Positions 9,350 through 18,799 of a stretch of DNA of 49,465 nt are shown here, in pieces. Every line of letters starts with the position of its first letter. The first letter of the stretch is position 1. The position numbers and the translations under genes are program-made. This DNA is from an uncultured Acinetobacter sp. (GTDB lineage: Bacteria; Cyanobacteriota; Vampirovibrionia; Gastranaerophilales; Gastranaerophilaceae): positions 1 through 49,465 of the forward strand of contig CAMZGT010000009.1 in NCBI GenBank assembly GCA_947306495.1, written 5' to 3'. The notes beneath the pieces are model-generated. The model did not search any database and was not told the DNA's origin. It saw only the letters and a program-made list of their open reading frames with translations.

Positions 9350-10189
9350 TTAGTCCACTATTTTAGGCTGCCTTTTAAAATATGAAGCGAAACGCTTCTT
9401 ATACTCGTCAAGATTTGTACAATATGCCTCTAAATCAAGAGAAATACCTCGTTTAATCGGGTATGTTTTGATACCCATTGCTTTATATATTGCTTTTACA
9501 AGCACATTAGATATAGCATCACTGCCCCTTTCCCAAGGCGTTGCATGCGCCAATATCCAACGTATTTCTGCAATTCCGGAATTTATACTGTCTAAATTCT
9601 GCTCCTGAGCCTCCTTCTCAATAAAACGCTTATATAAATCATTATAAATAAAAGTAATATGCCTAAATGCATTATTTATATATGAATAATCTCCATGACG
9701 TAAAAATTTCCCTTCATTAATATCACAAATCGGACGTGTTAAATCTATATTCTGAAATGGTGCAATCAAAGGATTTTTTGCAATATAATCCAATCTATTT
9801 GTATATGAATCATATTTACAAAGCCCTCTTTCGCCATATTTTGTTATCAATTCATAACCATCCCACTCAGATCCGTGCCGCCAGCCTTGCCTCTGAGTCC
9901 TCAAAATACTTGAATGAACACGCTTTGATTCATCAGTTTGTAAATAATTTGCACTTCTTACTCCTTCTGCAATATCCTTTAAAGTAGCCTCTAAATTGCA
10001 CTCTTTAAGAATATTTCTGTAAGCATTCTGAGCTGTTTCAATAACCTTGGCTGCCCATTGATGATTTTTTTCATAACCCTTTATACTAATAAAAAAATCA
10101 TCTTCAGTGAACTTTAGCTTGGCTGAATATGGATTTGCCAGAAAAATTGTATTAACATTATACGCTTTATTAATCGATGAAACTTGCAT
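9350..10189 (-). CDS. Unknown protein with HATPWERGSD motif
   Basis: A 279-residue protein of unrecognised family. The first ~25 residues (MQVSSINKAYNVN...AKLKF) may be a short leader like those of the two 4-alpha-glucanotransferases nearby. Residues about 205-235 hold EIRWILAHATPWERGSD, followed by a helix and GIKTYPIKRGISLDLEAYC. The conserved-looking His, Arg-Gly-Ser and Trp residues suggest an enzyme active site. There is no signal peptide or membrane segment. It starts 35 bases after hisS stops and has no obvious ribosome site, so it may be read through from hisS. Function unknown. Confidence 0.7.
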   Translation of the reverse strand: MQVSSINKAYNVNTIFLANPYSAKLKFTEDDFFISIKGYEKNHQWAAKVIETAQNAYRNILKECNLEATLKDIAEGVRSANYLQTDESKRVHSSILRTQRQGWRHGSEWDGYELITKYGERGLCKYDSYTNRLDYIAKNPLIAPFQNIDLTRPICDINEGKFLRHGDYSYINNAFRHITFIYNDLYKRFIEKEAQEQNLDSINSGIAEIRWILAHATPWERGSDAISNVLVKAIYKAMGIKTYPIKRGISLDLEAYCTNLDEYKKRFASYFKRQPKIVD

Positions 10190-10224
10190 AATGAATATAA
10201 AACATATAAAAAAAAATTTTGCTG

Positions 10225-11460
10225 TTATTTTAAATAATCCAAAATTACCGTTCTATCAACAGAATTTTGTTCGCCTGTTTCTAAATTTTTAATCGAAACT
10301 TTATTAGCTTTCATTTCGTCTTCTCCGAGTATAACTGCAAATTTCGCAATTTTTGAAGCTTTTTCCAGTTGCTTAACAAATTTTTTATTGGTTAAATCGA
10401 ATTCACAAGCAATATCTTTATTTCTTAAATATTCAGCAAGTTTTATTGCTTCAAGCTGATTATTAGATACTATGTATGCGTCTAAAATTTTAGCGTTTTG
10501 CTCTCCCAACAAAGAAGCCAATCTCTCCATTCCCATCGCAAAACCAATAGCCGGAGTATCTTCTCCTCCGAGATTTTTTACAAGTGAATCATATCTGCCA
10601 CCTCCGCATACAGCATTTTGAGAGCCGAGATTATTGGATTTTACTTCAAAAACAGTCCTGTTATAATAATCTAACCCTCTTACAAGCAACTTATTGCGTT
10701 GATATTTTATTCCTAATGCATCAAGATACTCTTTTAAATCTTCAAAATGTTTCGCGCATTCATCGCAAACAAAATCCCCTTGAATAATTTCTTTGATTGC
10801 CGGCTTTGAATATATTTCCTGACATTCATGGACTTTGCAATCTAAAAGCCTTAGAGGATTTTTCTCAAATCTTGTTTGGCAATCTTCACATAGATAAGAC
10901 AGATAGGGTTTAATGACCTCTTTTAATTTTAATTTGTACTCTTCTCTGCATTTAGGACATCCCAGAGTGTTAATTTCAACGATTAAATCTCTCAAACCAA
11001 GTGCCTTTAAATAATTAACCGCCATAAGCATAACTTCTGCATCTGCAGATGGTTGCTTTATACCGAAAACCTCAACTCCAACCTGATGAAATTGCCTTTG
11101 TCTGCCTGCTTGCGGTCGTTCATACCTGAACATCGGACCTTTGTACCAAAGTTTTACAGGCGCAGATAATCTGTGCATACCATTTTCTATAAAAGCACGA
11201 ACAACACCCGCAGTATTTTCAGGGCGAAGAGTTAGCGAACGTTCACTTTTTTCGAATGTATACATTTCCTTATTAACTATATCTGTCGTATCGCCAACTC
11301 CTCGTGCGAACAATTCTGTCGCCTCAAAAATTGGAGTTCTGATTTCTTGAGCGCCGTATGCACCGAAAATTTTTCGTGCGGCATCCTCCATTAAATACCA
11401 TAACGGCATTTCAACCGGTAATATATCTTTTGTTCCTTTTTGTACTTTTATTATTGCCAT
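10225..11460 (-). CDS. hisS: Histidine-tRNA ligase
   Basis: A 411-residue class II synthetase charging tRNA-His. Motif 2 (FRYERPQAGRQRQFHQ), the histidine-specific LVRGLDYYNRTVFE and motif 3 (AIGFAMGMERL) are all present. The C-terminal anticodon-binding domain ends the protein. A four-cysteine insertion (CPKC, CEDC, with further CDEC) lies between motifs 2 and 3, as in many bacterial HisRS. Length is normal. It is divergent from dapF across 55 bases. Confidence 0.96.
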   Translation of the reverse strand: MAIIKVQKGTKDILPVEMPLWYLMEDAARKIFGAYGAQEIRTPIFEATELFARGVGDTTDIVNKEMYTFEKSERSLTLRPENTAGVVRAFIENGMHRLSAPVKLWYKGPMFRYERPQAGRQRQFHQVGVEVFGIKQPSADAEVMLMAVNYLKALGLRDLIVEINTLGCPKCREEYKLKLKEVIKPYLSYLCEDCQTRFEKNPLRLLDCKVHECQEIYSKPAIKEIIQGDFVCDECAKHFEDLKEYLDALGIKYQRNKLLVRGLDYYNRTVFEVKSNNLGSQNAVCGGGRYDSLVKNLGGEDTPAIGFAMGMERLASLLGEQNAKILDAYIVSNNQLEAIKLAEYLRNKDIACEFDLTNKKFVKQLEKASKIAKFAVILGEDEMKANKVSIKNLETGEQNSVDRTVILDYLK

Positions 11461-11515
11461 ATTTCCAATTCCTTTATATAATTAATTGTACCACAGATAG
11501 AAACGGAGAAGCTTA

Positions 11516-12367
11516 ATGGGTATAAAAATCACAAAAATGCAAGGCTGCGGAAACGATTTTGTTATATTAGATTATAAAGAATACCTTAAAACAGGTTGGA
11601 AAATGGAAGATGCAGCAAAAAGTCTTTGTAACAGAAATTTCGGAGTAGGTGCCGACGGACTTATAATACCCAATTTACAGCCAAGCAGCGGTGACATTGG
11701 TTGGTTTTTTTATAATTCTGACGGCACAACTGCACAAATGTGCGGTAACGGCATTAGATGCTTTGCTAAATATGCTTTTGATAGAGGCTTAGTTAACAAA
11801 AAAGAATTTGAAGTAAACACTTTGGCCGGAATTATTACACCAAAATTAATGGATAATGGTATGGTTAAAGTTAATATGTCCAGACCAATTTTAAAATCAG
11901 ACAATATACCGTTTTTGCCCGTAAATAACTTAAACTATAAAATATCAGTAAAAAATATGGTATTTGAAGGAAACGCAGTGTCAATGGGAAATCCGCATTT
12001 TGTGATATTTGTTGCTCCAAATGACGATACTTTGGCTTTAGCGAAAGAATATGGACCTCTCATAGAGACATCCGCAGAATTCCCTGAAAAAACTAATGTA
12101 GAATTTATAAAAATTAAATCCCCAAAAGAAATAGAACTTCGTGTTTGGGAACGTGGATGCGGGATAACATTAGCATGCGGAACCGGAGCATGCGCTTCCG
12201 TTGTTGCGGGAATTCTGAACGGTTATCTTGAAAATTCTGTTGATGTAGAGTTGCTTGGAGGAACAGTAAATATTGACTGGAGTGGAACAAAAGAAAATCC
12301 AAGTCAAGATGTTTATATGACAGGCCCCGCAAACTACGTATTCGAAGCAGAATTATTTCTCGGCTAA
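11516..12367 (+). CDS. dapF: Diaminopimelate epimerase
   Basis: A 283-residue cytoplasmic enzyme converting LL-DAP to meso-DAP for lysine and peptidoglycan synthesis. Both catalytic cysteines are visible in their motifs: MCGNGIRCF and ACGTGACAS. Length is normal. CGGAG precedes the ATG. The last 15 bases overlap the convergent 4-alpha-glucanotransferase gene. It implies meso-DAP peptidoglycan, in line with murB, murC and ddl in this window. Confidence 0.96.
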   Translation: MGIKITKMQGCGNDFVILDYKEYLKTGWKMEDAAKSLCNRNFGVGADGLIIPNLQPSSGDIGWFFYNSDGTTAQMCGNGIRCFAKYAFDRGLVNKKEFEVNTLAGIITPKLMDNGMVKVNMSRPILKSDNIPFLPVNNLNYKISVKNMVFEGNAVSMGNPHFVIFVAPNDDTLALAKEYGPLIETSAEFPEKTNVEFIKIKSPKEIELRVWERGCGITLACGTGACASVVAGILNGYLENSVDVELLGGTVNIDWSGTKENPSQDVYMTGPANYVFEAELFLG

Positions 12368-14182
12368 TATTTTTGCTGAAGTATCAAGCTTATACATAAG
12401 GTGCTCACGTCCTTTATCAAGACCTCGCTGCCTAATAGCTGTAGCTATAGCTTGAGCAAAATTAGGAGCTTTTCCTTCGGATACTGCTTTGTAATAATCC
12501 CTTTCAAAATTTTCACCGATTCTAAGCGACCAGTTTCCAACCGTAGTCCCAGGACGATTGTATGTCTTTGGGATACCAAACAAATCTGTAAAAAATATTT
12601 GAACTTTTTTTGCAGGACTTGTAAATAGTTCCGCAAAACTTGCTCCGATAAACTTAGATTTATCTGTCCTAATTTGATGCGCATAATTGTTAATAAATCC
12701 TTGAGTAGATCCTTTTGGTGAAGTATCCTCAGCTAGGAGTTTTGATTTTTTCTCAAGTCTATGAGCTTGGTGACCTTTAAATAAATCCTCAACAAATTCA
12801 AGATAAGAAGAATTATCATGAGATCCCAGCATAATTAAATCTTTTTGAGGTGTAGTTGCCCCTCTGTAATCATACTGAGTAACCGCAATTCCTGAAAGAT
12901 TGAGTTCTTTCATTACCATTGCAGTCGGCTTTGTGACTTCACCAAGATCTTCACATATTATTTTTGATTTATCAATCCCAAATTTTTCTGCAGCAGGTAT
13001 TACAATTTTGGTTAAAATATCCGCAAACTCCATTCCGTGTTTTTCATATTTACCGCCTGCTTGAGAGTATATTCTGCCTGAATTTTTTGCAGTCATTTTT
13101 TCTGAAGTAGTGTATATAAATGGATCTATAAGACCTATTACATGGTCAATTCTGAGTCCACCCGGGAAACTTGCAAAATAATCTTCATATTTTTTCTTAA
13201 GAATAATCCCAGCCTCGCCCAAGGAACCATCTTTATTGAATATTTTTTCAGGCTTAAAATATCTGAATCCCCATCTCTGTCCTTCAGGAGAGAAGAAATC
13301 AGGAGGACATCCTAGCGCCTTACCTTCGAGAAATAAATTTTGATTAATCCACTCATCAGCAGCCGGCGTAGCAACAGGAGAATCTCCTATAATTTTAATT
13401 CCCATATCAGCTGTAAGCTTATTCACTTCCGCATTTTCTTTTTCAATAAGCATTTGCTTAAATAAGTAGAAATTTATTTCATCTTTGTATTCTTCTTTTA
13501 GTTCTGCAACTCTTTTTACTGCAAGCTCTCTTTCAACTTCGGTGCTAGGTGCAAACAGATTCTTATCAATACCGTTCCATTCAGACCATTCTTTTTTATA
13601 TTTTCCGTCAAGGATTCTGAAAATAGCATACTTTTCATACAACTCACCCTTTAGTGATTTAAATTTTGCAAAATCCTTTTTCAAGAAATTACCTTTTTTA
13701 AAATTTCCATACGCTTCTTTTAGAGCAATATCAAATGCTGAACTTACGTAATTATAATCAACATTGTTTGCATTAGGATTATTTCTTACAATATTATGGA
13801 ATGTTTCCTTTGACAACAGATTGTGATACGCATCAGAAGCAAGCTTCTCTAATGGAATTACAAATATGTTTTTCGCAGATGATTCAGGAGAATACGGAGA
13901 AAAATCTCCGATTTTCCTTATCCCATTGGGTTCTTGTTGTATTCCTGAAATACTATGAGATTTTAAAAACGGAATAAGTTTATTCAAAGTTGTTCTGGAA
14001 AACAATGATCCGATTCCGACATTTTCCGAACGTACTGACGGTGCAGAAGAATTATGTATAATAACATCTATTTGTTTATCCAATAGCTTCAATCCTTCAT
14101 TTAATGCACCAGTATAAATCTTCATTTCATGCGCCATCGGCTTACGCTGAAAAGACACATTGTTAACGCTGTTAACTTTCAT
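12353..14182 (-). CDS. malQ: 4-alpha-glucanotransferase (GH77), paralogue 1
   Basis: A 609-residue GH77 amylomaltase that transfers alpha-1,4-glucan segments in glycogen/maltodextrin metabolism. Catalytic motifs are intact: LRIDHVIGL (nucleophile Asp, about 344), EDLGEV (acid/base Glu, about 408) and SHDNSS (third Asp, about 450). The N-terminus is unusual: MKVNSVNNVSFQRKP precedes the enzyme and recalls the leader of the second copy at 17000. AAGGAG lies upstream of the ATG. It is divergent from the amylase-like gene at 14328. Confidence 0.85.
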   Translation of the reverse strand: MKVNSVNNVSFQRKPMAHEMKIYTGALNEGLKLLDKQIDVIIHNSSAPSVRSENVGIGSLFSRTTLNKLIPFLKSHSISGIQQEPNGIRKIGDFSPYSPESSAKNIFVIPLEKLASDAYHNLLSKETFHNIVRNNPNANNVDYNYVSSAFDIALKEAYGNFKKGNFLKKDFAKFKSLKGELYEKYAIFRILDGKYKKEWSEWNGIDKNLFAPSTEVERELAVKRVAELKEEYKDEINFYLFKQMLIEKENAEVNKLTADMGIKIIGDSPVATPAADEWINQNLFLEGKALGCPPDFFSPEGQRWGFRYFKPEKIFNKDGSLGEAGIILKKKYEDYFASFPGGLRIDHVIGLIDPFIYTTSEKMTAKNSGRIYSQAGGKYEKHGMEFADILTKIVIPAAEKFGIDKSKIICEDLGEVTKPTAMVMKELNLSGIAVTQYDYRGATTPQKDLIMLGSHDNSSYLEFVEDLFKGHQAHRLEKKSKLLAEDTSPKGSTQGFINNYAHQIRTDKSKFIGASFAELFTSPAKKVQIFFTDLFGIPKTYNRPGTTVGNWSLRIGENFERDYYKAVSEGKAPNFAQAIATAIRQRGLDKGREHLMYKLDTSAKILAEK

Positions 14183-14327
14183 CTATCTAATCTCCTTGGG
14201 ATACAATACACATCACCTGCAATTATAGTAACACAAACATTTACGTTGTCCAGTTGTTTATATATTGTAACAAATCTTTAGGAAAATAGTTTAATGAGTT
14301 ATATTTTAAAAGATTTAAAATATATGT

Positions 14328-15644
14328 ATGAAAAATAATGTTAATAAGCTTTTAAAATCACTGCGAGAATCAACAGACATATCTTGTGATAAATGGTACG
14401 AAAAATACTTATTTACATCCGGCACTAAAAAGTGGTTGGGAGGAATAGTACCTGCTGATCTTTTAACAAAAAACGTTAAAGATGTAGTGGATACATTAGT
14501 TGCTATAAATGAAACAAACGATTGCTATCCAAATTTTCCAAATATTATTGAAACTCCAAATTATGGTGATAAGTGGGGAAGAAGCGCAAATTATATTGAA
14601 ATTAATAATAGAGCAATCGCAGAAATGCATGGAGACAGAACCTCTAACGGCATTCTAAGTTCAATTAAGATTCTTCCAGCAATACCGCCTTCTGCAAAAA
14701 GTTGGGCAAATTGCATTATCCTATCTCAAATATTTCCAAATATTTATGGTGACGGATACAATAAACCCTTAACGGAAGAAAACTCAATATATGGCATAAA
14801 ACTAAATTCCGGCTATAGTAATAATATTATCAGCACAGATATTTTAAATCTGATTTCTGCAGAAGAACAGCTATGTGCATTTAACGACTTAGCACACATA
14901 CACGGACTTAAGACAGGATTTAGAACTGTGATATCTGCAGACCAAATTAAGGTTGCACATTCAAATGCAGATGATACTAATTTTAATTGGGATAACCCTG
15001 AGCACGAAGAATTATTCATTCAAGAACATGTTCGTCTTATTAATTTAGGATTTGAATCAATATTTATTGATTCAGCTAAACATATCGGCGGATATGATAT
15101 GGCAAATTACGCAGGAGTAGGTGCTCTCCCCAAATATGGACAAATGCAGCACATATTGCATGAAATACGCTATCGAAGCAAATGTACAACGCTAAGCTTT
15201 GTTGGAGAAAAAAGCACTGAAGATTTTGACAGATACAAAAATTTAGGTCTTACAACAGGCACTGCATTTATAGAACCGGACAACTATGATCACGTTAAAG
15301 ATTGGTCTATAAAACTAAAATATAGTAAAGAATATGCTCCGGGATTGGAGGTTTCTAACGATAATGACACCGGAGGCAGAAGTTATGAGGAACGATTAAA
15401 CCGCATTAATTCCTCATTATTTGCATATGAATATCCTAGTGATAAACTTCCTACATTCATGCAAATGGAAGATTTATTCCCTTTAAGATATGATACAAAT
15501 ACCCATCTTTTGATGATGACAAACCCGTCTTATTCTTCTGACGACACTCCCGAAAGTCATTGGAAAAACCTTTTTGCTAAAGATGATGGACGTCAATATA
15601 ATGCAAAAGTCTCAGAACTGTTTTCGTATGCTCTTAATCTCTAG
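14328..15644 (+). CDS. Putative amylase-superfamily (beta/alpha)8 protein
   Basis: A 438-residue protein I cannot assign to a named family. Several stretches read like a GH13/GH77-type barrel: a FNDLAHIHGLKTGFRT strand-helix, GFESIFIDSAKHIGG (candidate nucleophile Asp about 247) and SFVGEKSTEDF (candidate acid Glu about 294). There is no signal peptide. It lies between two GH77 genes, supporting an alpha-glucan role. A 10-bp inverted repeat ends 4 bases before the ATG and there is no clear ribosome site. The enzyme assignment is inference. Confidence 0.6.
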   Translation: MKNNVNKLLKSLRESTDISCDKWYEKYLFTSGTKKWLGGIVPADLLTKNVKDVVDTLVAINETNDCYPNFPNIIETPNYGDKWGRSANYIEINNRAIAEMHGDRTSNGILSSIKILPAIPPSAKSWANCIILSQIFPNIYGDGYNKPLTEENSIYGIKLNSGYSNNIISTDILNLISAEEQLCAFNDLAHIHGLKTGFRTVISADQIKVAHSNADDTNFNWDNPEHEELFIQEHVRLINLGFESIFIDSAKHIGGYDMANYAGVGALPKYGQMQHILHEIRYRSKCTTLSFVGEKSTEDFDRYKNLGLTTGTAFIEPDNYDHVKDWSIKLKYSKEYAPGLEVSNDNDTGGRSYEERLNRINSSLFAYEYPSDKLPTFMQMEDLFPLRYDTNTHLLMMTNPSYSSDDTPESHWKNLFAKDDGRQYNAKVSELFSYALNL

Positions 15645-15658
15645 TTTTGTTAATAAAA

Positions 15659-15685
15659 AAAGCTCCTCTATAAAAGAGGAGCTTT
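15659..15685. terminator. Bidirectional terminator
   Basis: A perfect 11-bp stem (AAAGCTCCTCT and complement, arms 15659-15669 and 15675-15685) with a 5-base loop lies between two convergent genes. The minus direction ends in a seven-base T run, the plus direction in a short one. It probably terminates both the amylase-like gene and the SLH gene. Confidence 0.9.
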
Positions 15686-15703
15686 CTTAGAAATTATAAA
15701 TTT

Positions 15704-16843
15704 TTACTCGTATATATATCCATTTGTTAAATCAATTTTCAATGGTCCAAGAAGTCTTATATTAACGATTTGATTTGGTTTTGTTAATACAGCTTTGTTC
15801 TTGAATAATCTTCTCCAGAATCCGTTTGTTGTTTCAGGATCCAAAGTTGCAACACCATATAACATTACAGCTTGGTCATTTGGAGTCACCAAAAGTTCAT
15901 TCTTAATTATAACTTCACCATTTTGTTTAAACAATTTTGCCGGCTGAACATATTTTACTTGCCCTTTTAAATCACTGCCTTCCTGAACGAGAAGATATTT
16001 TTCTTTAGTTACAATGTTTTTAGGTACTTTTGCCGTATATATATCAGCAGCATTTGAAATTTGTGATCCTACAACTGTTTCAAGTTGGATAGGGAAAATT
16101 GCACCCGCAGGAATAACACCAATTGAACCTTGAACTCTTACATTATCCAAAATATACCCATCCGCAGTTCTCTTTTGAAGAGTTTCTGCCAACTTAGCAT
16201 TTGGATTGAGTTTTGCTTCTTGCATCATTTTGTATAAAAGCGCTGCAACTTCCGCCCTGTTCATAGGTCTGTTAGGCTCCATCTTGCCTTCATGTCCCGG
16301 AGTTATAACATCCAAGTCTAAAAGTTGAGATTTTGCCGCTGCCATCAGGAACCATGCCGGTAATTGCGTATAATCTTCATAGCTCTTAGAAATAATATTT
16401 TGAGCCCTTTGCTCACTTATTTGAGATGTAGTAAGAGCATTAACTGCAATTGTAATTGCTTCAGCTCTTGTTACAGGATCATACGGTCTAAACCTTTCTC
16501 CTCTTCCGTTTGGAATTAGGTCAAAATAAACCGCTTTTTGTATAATTTTGTAACCCCAAAAATCAGGTTCTATATCAGCATAGTTAATTTCTTGGGTAAC
16601 ATTAGCATTTTCCTGTCCTAATGATTTGATAACCATTGATGCAAATTCTGCTCTTGATACAGGGATATCAGGCTTATATGTGCCATCAGGATAACCGACA
16701 AGAACACCTATTTCGGTTAAAAATTTGATTGATTGGTAGCACCAGTGGCTCTCGTCCATATCCGTATAAAAAGCATTAGCAGGGTTGTTGAACATGATTA
16801 GTGCACATAGAACAATTAACCCGTTAAATAATCTTTTTAGCAT
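15704..16843 (-). CDS. Exported SLH-domain protein
   Basis: A 379-residue protein with a signal peptide (MLKRLFNGLIVLCALIMF, cleavage after ANA near 24). It then has three S-layer homology repeats at roughly 25-85, 86-150 and 150-205 (GYPDGTYKPDIPVSRAEF, RFRPYDPVTRAEA, MEPNRPMNRAEVAAL). The remaining ~175 residues look like a beta-rich domain with no porin signature. SLH domains bind pyruvylated cell-wall polymers or peptidoglycan, so it probably sits in the periplasm or envelope. AGGAGG precedes the start. Confidence 0.88.
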   Translation of the reverse strand: MLKRLFNGLIVLCALIMFNNPANAFYTDMDESHWCYQSIKFLTEIGVLVGYPDGTYKPDIPVSRAEFASMVIKSLGQENANVTQEINYADIEPDFWGYKIIQKAVYFDLIPNGRGERFRPYDPVTRAEAITIAVNALTTSQISEQRAQNIISKSYEDYTQLPAWFLMAAAKSQLLDLDVITPGHEGKMEPNRPMNRAEVAALLYKMMQEAKLNPNAKLAETLQKRTADGYILDNVRVQGSIGVIPAGAIFPIQLETVVGSQISNAADIYTAKVPKNIVTKEKYLLVQEGSDLKGQVKYVQPAKLFKQNGEVIIKNELLVTPNDQAVMLYGVATLDPETTNGFWRRLFKNKAVLTKPNQIVNIRLLGPLKIDLTNGYIYE

Positions 16844-16999
16844 TGGAAGTCCTCCTTTTCATTTCCTTGCTTACTCTTATACTATATTAAATATACAAAG
16901 ATTGCAATTAAGGTTTAATACTTTTAACAATTCTACATATATAGACAAGAAAATAGCAAATTTTGTTATTGTTGTGTTTTTATATGTGCAGGTGTGCAC

Positions 17000-18796
17000 A
17001 TGCAAATACTACAAGCAGAAAAATCTATTAATTTTAAACGAAAGCTCAAGTCTACGGAAGAAACAGAATATTCTGACATCCTTTTGCAAGGGAAAAAAGC
17101 TGCTGCAATCGGAGATACTGGTAAATCTATACTAATCTGCCCTGTGACATCTCTACCACAGAATGCAGAAAATAACACCGGAATAGGGAACTTATCCTCA
17201 AAAGAAAGCGCAAAACTTTTTAAAACAGCAAAAACATATTGGGGAATTAACGGAATACAATTGCTTCCGGTTGGACAATATCACGAACATAACGGAGGAT
17301 ATCCTATATATTCCGGAACATCTATGGACCTGGGATTACATCTGATTGACATAAAATCTTTTATTTCTGAAAATGAATTTAATAAGATAGTATGCGCTAA
17401 CAAAATTTCAGATAAAGTTAATTTTAGTAATATATTAAATCCGAACTCTGAATTCGAAAAGGTGTTAAAAAATTTATACAAAAACTTTCCTGAAAATTTA
17501 CAACAAGAATTTTTAAATTATAAATCTGAATATTCATGGCTTATCGAACCTAAAGCCATTTACAGAACACTTAGAAAAATTCACGGAACATATGATTACA
17601 AAAAATGGGGAGAATTAGATGCCAACCTATTTGATGACCGTGTTGTTGATTTCAAAAAAAGAGAAAAACGTATCAAAGAGCTTATTTCTGAAAACAGTGA
17701 TGAAATAGATTTTTATAAATTCAAACAATTTTTAGCCGAAAAGAGTTTAAAAAATGCCAAAGAAGAATTAAACAAAAACGGGATACAGTTGTATGGAGAC
17801 ATGCTTTGCGGATTTTCATATGATGAAGTTTGGGCGAATCCTAAAGCCTTTAAACAGAATTGTACAATAGGTTGGAATTTGCCTGCTTTTGACGGGAATT
17901 CTTCTTACTTTGAAGACCTTCTAAGAAAAAAAGTTAGTTTGTATGCAAAACGTTTTGACGGTTTTAGAGTAGATGCTTCTTGGATTTACATATCACCAAA
18001 TATAAAAAATAACATCACAGGCAGCATTAAAAAAGAATATTTTGGCAATAAATTTTTAAATATTATTGATAATGAAGTTAAAAAAATAAAAGGAGAAAAT
18101 TTTGATTTAACAAATATCATGCATGAATTTGCTGCATCACCTGCTGATTTTAACATATATGACGGATACCGGCTTAAACCGGAGGTGCAAGACAGAGTAA
18201 AAATTTACACATCAGATTGGTTAAAAGATGATTGGGGCAGCAGCAATGCATACAAAAACAGAGGCTGGAGTTCTGATGAATTTATAATCGGTGTGAGAAA
18301 CCACGATTCTGCAAAAATAGAACCGAAAGAAACCCAAGCTGAAACTCTTGGCAAAATTTTAAATATTCCTAAGGAAAATTTATTAGACATAAAAGAATTT
18401 GTAAAGGCGAAATTTGCAGAACCTTTAAGTGCAAAAAATACTATGTTATTTGTATTTGATGCACTTGGGATTAACGAGCAATATGCAGGATTTAATGACC
18501 CTTCAAACAATTACGTTGCAAAAATTCCTGATAATTTTGAAGAGTTATATCATAAAAAACTTCAAAACGGTGAAGGTTTTAACCCTATGGACGCACTTGA
18601 AAAGCAATTTAAAGCACAAGGACTTGATAAATCAAAACCGGATTTATATAAAAAGATAGTTAAATACCGAAAAATTCTAGCTAAAAAAGATGTAAGCAGA
18701 AATAAACAGAAATTTCTTGTTGCTGCAATCGGAACTGTTTCCCTAATATTTTTCGCTATTTGGTTATATAATAAAAAAGAGAAAAAAGGTATATAA
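17000..18796 (+). CDS. malQ: 4-alpha-glucanotransferase-like (GH77) with C-terminal membrane anchor
   Basis: A 598-residue GH77 paralogue. The three catalytic acids appear conserved in divergent motifs: FRVDASW (Asp about 322), MHEFAAS (Glu about 375) and RNHDS (Asp about 434). Its C-terminal LDKSKPDLYKKI region aligns with the first copy. It then continues into about 17 hydrophobic residues (FLVAAIGTVSLIFFAIWLY) and a KKEKK tail, a likely tail anchor with the enzyme facing the cytoplasm. I chose the ATG at 17000 (AGGTG upstream) over the GTG at 16994. The N-terminus MQILQAEKSINFKRKL resembles that of the first copy. Confidence 0.8.
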   Translation: MQILQAEKSINFKRKLKSTEETEYSDILLQGKKAAAIGDTGKSILICPVTSLPQNAENNTGIGNLSSKESAKLFKTAKTYWGINGIQLLPVGQYHEHNGGYPIYSGTSMDLGLHLIDIKSFISENEFNKIVCANKISDKVNFSNILNPNSEFEKVLKNLYKNFPENLQQEFLNYKSEYSWLIEPKAIYRTLRKIHGTYDYKKWGELDANLFDDRVVDFKKREKRIKELISENSDEIDFYKFKQFLAEKSLKNAKEELNKNGIQLYGDMLCGFSYDEVWANPKAFKQNCTIGWNLPAFDGNSSYFEDLLRKKVSLYAKRFDGFRVDASWIYISPNIKNNITGSIKKEYFGNKFLNIIDNEVKKIKGENFDLTNIMHEFAASPADFNIYDGYRLKPEVQDRVKIYTSDWLKDDWGSSNAYKNRGWSSDEFIIGVRNHDSAKIEPKETQAETLGKILNIPKENLLDIKEFVKAKFAEPLSAKNTMLFVFDALGINEQYAGFNDPSNNYVAKIPDNFEELYHKKLQNGEGFNPMDALEKQFKAQGLDKSKPDLYKKIVKYRKILAKKDVSRNKQKFLVAAIGTVSLIFFAIWLYNKKEKKGI

Positions 18797-18799
18797 CAT

